Positions 1 to 5,001 of a stretch of DNA of 5,593 nucleotides are shown piece after piece. Source of the stretch: Candidatus Fermentibacterota bacterium (GTDB lineage: Bacteria > Fermentibacterota > Fermentibacteria > Fermentibacterales > Fermentibacteraceae); contig JAAYTY010000085.1 in assembly GCA_012523605.1 (NCBI GenBank), positions 1-5,593 on the forward strand, in the 5' to 3' direction. The notes under the pieces were generated by a model that saw only the letters and a list, made by a program, of their open reading frames with translations, had not been told where the DNA came from and ran no database searches. The stretch's first letter is position 1. Each line of letters begins with the position of its first letter. Made by a program: the position numbers and the translations under genes.

Positions 1-32
1 ACAAGCTTCCCCAGAAATGTACGGGGCCGTGC

Positions 33-62
33 AGGAGGTCCGAGCCGGGCCGCTAGCCCGGC
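33..62 (+). promoter_or_regulatory. Strong Shine-Dalgarno-like AGGAGGT followed by a perfect hairpin
   Basis: AGGAGGT lies at 33-39 with no start codon at normal distance. A perfect 7-bp GC stem follows: GCCGGGC (44-50), loop CGCTA, GCCCGGC (56-62). The first plausible start is the ATG at 74, 34 bases after the SD. If the hairpin forms, the SD would still sit about 15 bases from it. There is no T-tract, so this is not a standard terminator. A TAG at 54-56 in the third frame could end an upstream gene. Function is unknown; it may be chance, or it may tune pcm translation. Confidence 0.3.
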
Positions 63-73
63 GATTCCATGTC

Positions 74-724
74 ATGACCGACTATTCGAGACCGCGCAGG
101 GAGATGGTCGAGAGGCTCTCCGCGAGTGCGCCCTTCCCCCCGTCGGCAGAAGTCCTGAACGCCATGAAAGAGATCCCCAGGCACTGCTTCGTGGAGAAGC
201 CCCTCTGGCACAGGGCGTATTCGGACTGCTCGCTCCCCATCGGGCGCGGGCAGACCATCAGCCAGCCGGCCACGGTCCTGTCCATGCTCTCTGCCGTGAA
301 TCCGGCCCCGGGGAGCACCATGCTCGAGATCGGCACGGGGAGCGGCTATCTGGCCGCGGTGGCATCCAGGATCTGCAGGAGGGTCTACGGGCTCGAACTC
401 ATGCTCGACCTCGTCCACCACTCCAGGAGGATTCTCCTCTCGCTGGGAATAACCAACGTAAGCATCTCCTACGGCGACGGAAGCGAAGGATGGCCGAGGC
501 ACGCCCCCTACGACTGCATAGTGTGCAGCGCGGGGGCGCCGGCGCTGCCCCCCGCCCTTCTGGGACAGCTCGCCGAGGGCGGAAGGCTGGGAATTCCCGT
601 GGGAACCCGGGAGTCGCAACGATTCGAAGTCTGGACTGTCGAGAGAGGCGTGCCAAGGAAGCTGCCACAGGAGTTTCCCTGCGTCTTCGTGCCGCTCACG
701 GGGAAGTCGGGCTGGAATGGGTGA
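74..724 (+). CDS. pcm: Protein-L-isoaspartate O-methyltransferase (diverged copy)
   Basis: Predicted cytosolic SAM-dependent methyltransferase that methylates isoaspartyl residues in damaged proteins and starts their repair to aspartate. The 216-residue product has family hallmarks in order: an N-terminal helix with IPRHCFV (34-40), the signature LPIGRGQTISQP (54-65), SAM motif I LEIGTGSGY (84-92), the acidic post-I residue in YGLEL (105-109), a GDGSEGW motif (134-140), YDCIVCSAGAP (146-156), and the C-terminal EGGRLGIPVG and VFVPL blocks. Length matches the family (about 205-220). It departs from consensus in CSAGAP, where most members have TAAPP, and in RESQRFEVW near the C-terminus. The ATG at 74 is chosen because homology begins just after it. 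The frame is open upstream to the window edge, with another ATG at 17, and no Shine-Dalgarno lies directly before 74, so the start is uncertain. The 3' end overlaps the next gene by 8 bases. A second PCMT lies at 4991. Confidence 0.9.
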   Translation: MTDYSRPRREMVERLSASAPFPPSAEVLNAMKEIPRHCFVEKPLWHRAYSDCSLPIGRGQTISQPATVLSMLSAVNPAPGSTMLEIGTGSGYLAAVASRICRRVYGLELMLDLVHHSRRILLSLGITNVSISYGDGSEGWPRHAPYDCIVCSAGAPALPPALLGQLAEGGRLGIPVGTRESQRFEVWTVERGVPRKLPQEFPCVFVPLTGKSGWNG

Positions 725-1235
725 GTGGATCCTCGCAAAACTAGCCTGGATGCCCGGCTGGCTTCAGATGATCACCCTCTCGGCCATGCCGGTCACCGAG
801 CTGCGAGCGAGCATCCCCATAGCCTTCACCGTGATGAAGGATGCATGGGCATGGCCCTGGTGGCAGACCTACCTCCTCGCCGTGGCGGGAAACATGCTCC
901 CGGTTCCATTCCTGCTGCGGCTTCTCGGTCCGGTAAGCCGATTCCTGTCCCGCTGGCGCCCGTTCGAGAGGTTCTTCGACAGGCTGTTCGAGAGGGCCAG
1001 GAGGAGAGCGGGCTCGAGCATCGAGAAGTACGAGGCGCTCGGGCTGGCCTTGTTCGTGGCCGTTCCGCTGCCCATGACCGGCGCATGGACCGGGTGCGTG
1101 GCGGCCTACCTCTTCGGGATACCCGGGCGGCTGGCGCTCCCTTCGATACTGCTCGGCGTAGCGGGCGCGGGGGCGGTCGTGACGCTGGTGATGACCGGAA
1201 CCCTTGCGGGTCTCGAGTTCCTCGTCGGGAGTTGA
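717..1235 (+). CDS. COG2426 / small multidrug export family membrane protein
   Basis: Integral membrane protein of 172 residues matching the family labelled 'putative small multi-drug export protein' (Sm_multidrug_ex, COG2426). The export function is a label, not well established for most members. Visible family blocks are PVTELRASIPIA (25-36), GNMLPVPFLL (58-67), a basic Arg-rich loop (about 79-98), and EKYEALGLAL...VPLPMTGAWTG (103-126). A hydrophobic Gly/Ala-rich helix closes the protein (about 143-170). Four to five membrane segments are likely, with conserved Pro/Glu and PLPMTG motifs inside the membrane. Length is normal for the family. The ATG at 717 overlaps the end of the pcm gene by 8 bases in another frame and lacks a strong Shine-Dalgarno, so translational coupling is likely. 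Its TGA (1233-1235) lies inside the -35 element of the downstream tRNA promoter. Family call is confident; substrate unknown. Confidence 0.85.
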   Translation: MGEWILAKLAWMPGWLQMITLSAMPVTELRASIPIAFTVMKDAWAWPWWQTYLLAVAGNMLPVPFLLRLLGPVSRFLSRWRPFERFFDRLFERARRRAGSSIEKYEALGLALFVAVPLPMTGAWTGCVAAYLFGIPGRLALPSILLGVAGAGAVVTLVMTGTLAGLEFLVGS

Positions 1236-1261
1236 CCCCCGTCGAGCGTTCGGGCTAGATT
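1232..1261 (+). promoter_or_regulatory. Sigma70-like promoter for tRNA-Pro
   Basis: TTGACC (1232-1237, 5/6 to the -35 consensus) and TAGATT (1256-1261, 4/6 to the -10 consensus) are separated by 18 bases. Transcription would start near 1268, a few bases before the tRNA. The -35 box contains the TGA stop of the preceding gene. Position and match make this the best-supported promoter in the window. Confidence 0.65.
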
Positions 1262-1271
1262 CGTCAGCCGT

Positions 1272-1351
<80 letters not shown>

Positions 1352-1356
1352 ATTCC

Positions 1357-1393
1357 CCCGAAAACCGGCACCTTCGGGAGTATTACTATTCCC
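1357..1393 (+). terminator. Two mutually exclusive hairpins downstream of tRNA-Pro
   Basis: CCCGAA (1357-1362) can pair with TTCGGG (1373-1378). GGGAGTA (1376-1382) can pair with TATTCCC (1387-1393) around a TTAC loop, with one G-U pair. The two stems share bases 1376-1378, so only one can form at a time. The AT-rich patch TATTACTATT (1381-1390) is the only weak T-tract after the first stem. It could instead hold a -10 box (TACTAT, 1384-1389) for the next gene, but no good -35 precedes it. This may be a weak terminator or tRNA 3' processing region. Confidence 0.3.
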
Positions 1394-1417
1394 GGTCTGC
1401 GAGCCGGATGGAGGAAG

Positions 1418-1930
1418 ATGTCGTGCCCTGAACATTTCCGGATCTCCGGCGATTCCGTAAGATCCGGATTCATACCGGTCTCCGTCGCGGGTTCTTCAGC
1501 GGCCTCGCCACGGGAGACGGAGTTCGCGCTGCGGCTCGGCGGACTTCTCGCCCGCGCCGGCTTCTCGATCGTCTGCGGAGGGGGCGGCGGGGTGATGGAG
1601 GCCGTATGCAGGGGCGCTCTCGAGGCCGGAGGCACTACGATCGGGATACTGCCAGGATCGGACCCGGCTGAGGCCAACAGGTTCGTACAGATCGCAATCC
1701 CCACCGGAATGGGTTCCGCCCGGAACAGGATCGTAGCCCTGGCCGGTACGGCGCTGGTGGCCGTAGGGGGCAGGTACGGGACGCTTTCGGAGGTAGCATT
1801 CGCTCTCGACGCGGGAAGGCCGGTCTGCGCATTCGGTTCGTGGGCTTCCGTCCCGGGCGTCACGGAGGCGGGCACTCCCGAGGAGGCGGTTCAGTTCGTA
1901 ACGAGAGGATCGGGAGGACGGCCATGCTGA
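1418..1930 (+). CDS. TIGR00725 family LOG/DprA-like Rossmann protein
   Basis: Predicted cytosolic nucleotide-binding protein of 170 residues in the TIGR00725 family, related to LOG (nucleoside 5'-monophosphate phosphoribohydrolase) and lysine-decarboxylase-like folds. Visible features: a first strand VSVAGSS (21-27), Gly-rich turn CGGGGGVMEA (53-62), TIGILPGSDPAEANR (74-88), IPTGMGSARNRIV (94-106) and GGRYGTLSE (117-125). The last two match the LOG catalytic layout: an arginine helix followed by PGGxGTxxE. R102/R104 and E125 are candidate active-site residues, though the motif's leading Pro is Val here. Activity in this family is not firmly established, so phosphoribohydrolase function is inference. 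The ATG at 1418 follows GGAGG (1410-1414) with only a 3-base spacer; no other in-frame start fits. The extra 17 N-terminal residues precede the family core. Its end overlaps apt by 7 bases, suggesting a shared nucleotide or adenine function. Confidence 0.85.
   Translation: MSCPEHFRISGDSVRSGFIPVSVAGSSAASPRETEFALRLGGLLARAGFSIVCGGGGGVMEAVCRGALEAGGTTIGILPGSDPAEANRFVQIAIPTGMGSARNRIVALAGTALVAVGGRYGTLSEVAFALDAGRPVCAFGSWASVPGVTEAGTPEEAVQFVTRGSGGRPC
1912..1918 (+). promoter_or_regulatory. Ribosome binding site of apt
   Basis: GGGAGGA lies inside the end of the preceding gene, 5 bases before the ATG at 1924. It fixes that ATG as the apt start over the longer frame beginning near 1840, and points to coupled translation across the ATGCTGA overlap. 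Confidence 0.7.
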
Positions 1931-2466
1931 CGCCAGAACAGCTCGAGAAGCTCATAAGGAACGTTCCGGGCTTCCCGGCCCCGCCGGTGGTCTTCAAGGA
2001 CATCACGACCGTTCTAACAACACCCGGAGCCCTGGCCGACACCATGGACCTCCTGGAGGAGAGGCTCGAGGGCATCGCCTTCGATGCCGTGGCAAGCATC
2101 GAGTCCCGAGGCTTCGTGTTCGGGGCTGTCCTCTGCGCCAGGAGGCGCCTGCCCCTCGTGCTGGTGAGGAAGCCCGGCAAGCTCCCCGCCGAGAAGATCG
2201 GAGAGGACTACGAGCTGGAGTACGGGAGCGGCCGGGTGGAGATGCACCGCGGATCGGTGCCTGCCGGGGGAAGAGTCCTGATAGTGGACGATCTCGTTGC
2301 GACCGGGGGCTCGGCGGCCGCTGCCGGACGGCTCGTGGAGAGGGACGGAGGCAGAGTGGCGGGTGCGGCCTTCGTCATCAACCTGGAGTTTCTCGGCGGC
2401 CGCCGCAGACTGGAGGATCTGGGCTGGCCCGTCCGCTGGATCGTCGAAGTGCACGGGGAGGAATGA
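1924..2466 (+). CDS. apt: Adenine phosphoribosyltransferase
   Basis: Purine salvage enzyme: adenine + PRPP gives AMP + PPi, in the cytosol, normally as a dimer. The 180-residue product is typical in length (about 170-185) and has all expected blocks: the N-terminal IRNVPGFPAPPVVFKDITTVL (within 11-31), the ESRGFVFGA hood region (60-68), the RKPGKLP flexible loop (82-88), the Tyr/Glu-rich DYELEYG segment (95-101), and the PRPP-binding motif VLIVDDLVATGGS (118-130) with its paired aspartates D122 and D123. INLEFLGGRRRLE (152-164) replaces the more common C-terminal LIEL-type segment. The start at ATG 1924 has GGGAGGA 5 bases upstream and overlaps the LOG-like gene's stop codon, so the two are almost certainly one transcript. 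No intrinsic terminator with a T-tract is visible after it. Specificity for adenine over other bases is inferred from the FPxPxVxFKD-type N-terminus. Confidence 0.95.
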   Translation: MLTPEQLEKLIRNVPGFPAPPVVFKDITTVLTTPGALADTMDLLEERLEGIAFDAVASIESRGFVFGAVLCARRRLPLVLVRKPGKLPAEKIGEDYELEYGSGRVEMHRGSVPAGGRVLIVDDLVATGGSAAAAGRLVERDGGRVAGAAFVINLEFLGGRRRLEDLGWPVRWIVEVHGEE

Positions 2467-2470
2467 GGGC

Positions 2471-2502
2471 TTGACTCCAGTCCCTCTGCTGTGAGTTATG
2501 TT
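2471..2502 (+). promoter_or_regulatory. Possible promoter for the lipoprotein gene
   Basis: TTGACT (2471-2476, 5/6 to -35) begins four bases after the apt stop codon. TATGTT (2497-2502, 4/6 to -10) follows after 20 bases, longer than the preferred 16-18. The patch is AT-rich for this region and lies upstream of a structured leader. Plausible but weaker than the tRNA promoter. Confidence 0.4.
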
Positions 2503-2513
2503 CCCGGTCAACG

Positions 2514-2559
2514 GCGCCGGCGCGTTCGCCGCCGGCGCATCTGCGGCGGTTCGGCCGCA
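2514..2559 (+). other. Tandem GC hairpins in the 5' leader of the lipoprotein gene
   Basis: Stem 1 pairs GCGCCGGCG (2514-2522) with CGCCGGCGC (2530-2538): 9 bp with a 7-base loop containing TTCG. Stem 2 pairs TGCGGC (2542-2547) with GCCGCA (2554-2559): 6 bp with loop GGTTCG. They stand 3 bases apart and end just before the purine-rich ribosome binding region. Neither is followed by a T-tract, so they are not intrinsic terminators. They may stabilise the mRNA 5' end or gate translation. Confidence 0.45.
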
Positions 2560-2563
2560 TGAA

Positions 2564-2570
2564 GGAAGGA
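2564..2570 (+). promoter_or_regulatory. Ribosome binding site of the lipoprotein gene
   Basis: GGAAGGA ends 8 bases before the ATG at 2579, ideal spacing. The in-frame ATG at 2570 would have only a 3-base gap from the nearer AAGGA (2562-2566). This favours 2579, though 2570 would add just Met-Lys-Pro and cannot be excluded. Confidence 0.55.
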
Positions 2571-2578
2571 TGAAACCA

Positions 2579-3583
2579 ATGTCCAGGATGTTGCTCGTAC
2601 TTCTCGGTGTCCTCTCCATCTCCCTCCTCGGCTGCGGCGAGAAGCCGGCGGGCGGGGAAGGCGCCGAAGGCGACAGGGCCGGCGATGCCGGAGAAGGACA
2701 GGACGGCGGATCCGGCCAGGCCGAGGAGTTCGTGCTCGAAACCCCGGATCTCGAGGTCGGGCAGTGGATCTCCTACGGCGTCGATGCAGAGCCCGGTGTT
2801 GTGACGATCTCAGCGGTGGCCGAGGAGAACTTCTCGGGCTCCGACTGTGTATGGATCCAGGTGGAGGTGCCCGGCGACCAGGGTGACCAGACCGTCTTCC
2901 AGATCCTCGTGGATCCCGTGCTCATGGCCGGCTCCATGGAGGGCTATACGGGCATGATGAACGAGTTCATGGAAGACCCCGCCGCATGGGTGGAGCAGTA
3001 CCATGACACCCAGTCCATGCTCATGGACCCCGAGGGGATCGAGAAGATGATCTCCTTCATCTCCGCGCTCAAGATGGTGAAGCTCGACCAGGGCGGCCAG
3101 GTCATGGCCTTCGACCTCAGCGGAGTGCCTGCGGTGATCCAGTCCATGGTAGAGGATTCCGCATTCATCGCCCAGATGCAGTCGGGCATGGAAATGAACG
3201 CCCAGACAGGCCAGATGGACAGCCTGCGGACGATTATGGAGCAGTCCGAGTTCTCCTTCGAACCGGGGACCGTCCAGGCCGGCGGCTCCACGATCGAATG
3301 CATGACCTTCTCGATGGAGCACGAGAAGGGCAGCATCGAGATAAGCTTCTCGACCGAGCTGCCCATCCTCCCTCTCGCCAGGGTCGCCCTGACCTCGCGC
3401 GAGGACAGCGAGACCCACGTTCTGGAGGTCCGCGACTTCGGCATGGAGGGCGCCGAGAACCTTCTCCCGGGCGCGCCCGTTCAGGTAGTCGACGCCGCGC
3501 AGTTCCTCCAGATGATGATGGCCCAGGCCCAGTCCCAGCCGGCGCCGCAGCAGTCACGCGGCATGCGGCAGGGAATCAGATAG
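2579..3583 (+). CDS. Methionine-rich lipoprotein of unknown function
   Basis: I do not recognise the family. The 334-residue product begins with a lipoprotein signal peptide: Arg3, a hydrophobic core, then lipobox LLGC with Cys19 as the predicted lipidated residue. The following residue is Gly, not Asp, so outer-membrane sorting would be the default in a diderm. Residues 20-50 are a low-complexity Gly/Glu/Asp/Ala linker. A folded region starts at VGQWISYGV (60-68), with beta-like strands around 75-112. Residues 116-246 are acidic, probably helical, and carry 18 methionines. Another beta-like stretch follows (about 235-290), and the tail (308-334) has Met-Met-Met then Gln/Pro/Arg-rich residues. 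Mature cysteines C90 and C241 could form a disulfide. The architecture (strands, helical insert, strands) could suit binding of a hydrophobic ligand or a metal, but that is speculation. Monocistronic: a leader lies upstream and a strong terminator follows. Confidence 0.8.
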   Translation: MSRMLLVLLGVLSISLLGCGEKPAGGEGAEGDRAGDAGEGQDGGSGQAEEFVLETPDLEVGQWISYGVDAEPGVVTISAVAEENFSGSDCVWIQVEVPGDQGDQTVFQILVDPVLMAGSMEGYTGMMNEFMEDPAAWVEQYHDTQSMLMDPEGIEKMISFISALKMVKLDQGGQVMAFDLSGVPAVIQSMVEDSAFIAQMQSGMEMNAQTGQMDSLRTIMEQSEFSFEPGTVQAGGSTIECMTFSMEHEKGSIEISFSTELPILPLARVALTSREDSETHVLEVRDFGMEGAENLLPGAPVQVVDAAQFLQMMMAQAQSQPAPQQSRGMRQGIR

Positions 3584-3603
3584 TCCCCCGGCACCGGAGA
3601 ACC

Positions 3604-3636
3604 GAGGGCCCGGCCCCTGCCGGGCCCTCTTCTTTC
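3604..3636 (+). terminator. Strong intrinsic terminator after the lipoprotein gene
   Basis: A perfect 11-bp stem pairs GAGGGCCCGGC (3604-3614) with GCCGGGCCCTC (3619-3629) around the loop CCCT. It is followed by TTCTTTC. It lies 20 bases after the stop codon at 3581-3583 and separates the lipoprotein unit from rarA. Confidence 0.9.
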
Positions 3637-3662
3637 ACGTGAGGCTCGGGCTTGGCTATACT
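3634..3662 (+). promoter_or_regulatory. Promoter of rarA placing +1 at the start codon
   Basis: TTCACG (3634-3639, 4/6 to -35) overlaps the T-tract of the terminator. TATACT (3657-3662, 5/6 to -10) follows after a 17-base spacer. Transcription would begin about 7 bases after the -10, at or next to A3670 of the rarA ATG, implying a leaderless mRNA. Consistent with this, no Shine-Dalgarno precedes that ATG. Confidence 0.55.
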
Positions 3663-3669
3663 CGACGAG

Positions 3670-5001
3670 ATGGGACGATCCACGGACAGCGAGACTGCCG
3701 GAGCTCCCGTTCCGCTGGCCGAGGCTCTGAGGCCGGCCAGCCTCGACGAGGTAGCCGGCCAGGAGCACCTGCTCTCCCGTGAAGCGCCTTTCCGCAGGGC
3801 GCTGGAGGCAGGCGCGCTGGGCTCGTTCATACTCTGGGGACCGCCCGGCTCGGGGAAGACCACGCTGGCTCTGCTCGTGGCAGGGCACACGAGCGAGGTC
3901 TTCGTCCGTTTCAGCGCGGTGACGGGCGGCATAGCCCTCGTCAGGCAGATAGTCGAGGAAGCTGCCAGGCTGAGGGCCTCGGGCAGGGGCACGCTTCTGT
4001 TCGTGGACGAAATCCACAGGTTCAACAGGGCTCAGCAGGACGCCTTCCTGCCGCATGTCGAGAACGGGACGATAAGGCTCGTCGGAGCGACCACGGAGAA
4101 TCCCTCGTTCGAGATAAACGCCCCGCTTCTCAGCCGCTGCAGCGTCCATGTCCTGAGGCCGCTGTCCCTCGAGAGCATCGAACGCCTTCTGGCCAGGGCG
4201 GCGGAGAGCAGTCTCTTCTTGGAGCGCTTCGGCGTGAAGGCCGAGCCGGGAGCCCTGTCGGTGATCGCCCGCTGCTCTGACGGCGATGCGCGGAGGGCCC
4301 TCAACCTTCTGGAGATGGCGGCGGGCTCCTCCGGCCGCGATACGGTCCTCGATGCGGAGGCGGCCTCCTCGCTGGTGCGGAGAGCGATGCTCCGCTACGA
4401 CAAGACAGGCGAGGAGCACTACAACCTGATAAGCGCGCTCCACAAGTCGCTGCGCTCGGGCGATCCGGATGCCTCGCTCTACTGGCTTGCGAGAATGATC
4501 GAGAGCGGAGAGGATCCACTCTATATCGCCCGCAGGATGATCCGGTTCGCCAGCGAGGATATCGGACTGGCCGATCCGGGAGCGCTCACGATAGCCATGA
4601 GGGCCGCCGATTCGTACCGCTTCCTGGGCTCCCCCGAGGGGGAACTCGCACTGGCCGAGGCCGCCATCTACCTGGCCGTCGCTCCCCGCTCGAACTCCGC
4701 ATACACCGCATGGGAGGCCGCGCGCGAGCTGGCGAGGGAAAGGGGCAGCCTGCCGGTCCCCCTGCACCTGAGGAACGCCCCCACCTCCCTCATGAAGGAT
4801 CTCGGATACGGAGAAGGCTACAAGTACGCCCATGACATGCCGGGCGGACTGGTGTCCCATCCCAACCTCCCCGACGAGCTCGGCGAGCCTGTGATCTACC
4901 GTCCCCTGCCGTCGGGGCGCGAGCAGGCCATAGCCGAAAGGCTGGAGCGTTGGCGCGAGGCCCGGAGAAGGCTGAGGGAGAGCGAGGGGCATGGCGGCTG
5001 A
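3670..5001 (+). CDS. rarA: Replication-associated recombination protein A (RarA/MgsA AAA+ ATPase)
   Basis: AAA+ ATPase of the RarA/MgsA/WRNIP1 family, related to clamp-loader subunits, acting at stalled replication forks and DNA ends. The 443-residue product is full length (E. coli RarA is about 447). Motifs in order: RPASLDEVAGQEHLL (21-35), Walker A GPPGSGKTT (57-65), Walker B LLFVDEIHRFN (109-119), QQDAFLPHVE, sensor 1 GATTENPSFE (139-148), an LLSRC segment following it, and sensor 2 GDARRALN (205-212). The C-terminal tetramerisation domain is also typical: YNLISALHKSLR, DPDASLYWLARM, HLRNAPTSLMK and GYGEGYKYAHD. The ATG at 3670 is chosen because the only longer start, TTG 3652, lies between the -35 and -10 boxes of the best promoter and would not be transcribed from it. 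TTG 3652 does have a weak GAGG 7 bases upstream. The 3' end overlaps the second PCMT gene by 11 bases, indicating an operon. Confidence 0.95.
   Translation: MGRSTDSETAGAPVPLAEALRPASLDEVAGQEHLLSREAPFRRALEAGALGSFILWGPPGSGKTTLALLVAGHTSEVFVRFSAVTGGIALVRQIVEEAARLRASGRGTLLFVDEIHRFNRAQQDAFLPHVENGTIRLVGATTENPSFEINAPLLSRCSVHVLRPLSLESIERLLARAAESSLFLERFGVKAEPGALSVIARCSDGDARRALNLLEMAAGSSGRDTVLDAEAASSLVRRAMLRYDKTGEEHYNLISALHKSLRSGDPDASLYWLARMIESGEDPLYIARRMIRFASEDIGLADPGALTIAMRAADSYRFLGSPEGELALAEAAIYLAVAPRSNSAYTAWEAARELARERGSLPVPLHLRNAPTSLMKDLGYGEGYKYAHDMPGGLVSHPNLPDELGEPVIYRPLPSGREQAIAERLERWREARRRLRESEGHGG

Noticed and set aside
1..56. Tail of an upstream gene ending at TAG 54-56
   Set aside because: Too short to recognise; all three frames are open from the left edge into this area, so the reading frame cannot be decided.
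53..619. A 188-codon minus-strand frame opposite the first PCMT
   Set aside because: Shadow of a well-supported gene; low-complexity Arg/Gly/Pro composition and no motif.
725..1258. A 177-codon + strand frame overlapping the membrane protein gene
   Set aside because: The frame at 717-1235 carries the COG2426 motifs and hydrophobic helices; this one does not.
1840..1923. Longer N-terminus for Apt starting at 1840
   Set aside because: The added residues overlap the LOG-like gene, have no family match, and the ATG at 1924 has a well-spaced GGGAGGA.
2498..2578. Longer N-terminus for the lipoprotein starting at 2498
   Set aside because: It would translate through the two hairpins, bury the signal peptide about 27 residues in, and put the start inside the possible -10 box.
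3652..3669. TTG start for RarA
   Set aside because: It lies between the -35 and -10 of the best promoter and adds six residues without family support; a weak GAGG upstream keeps it only as a minor alternative.
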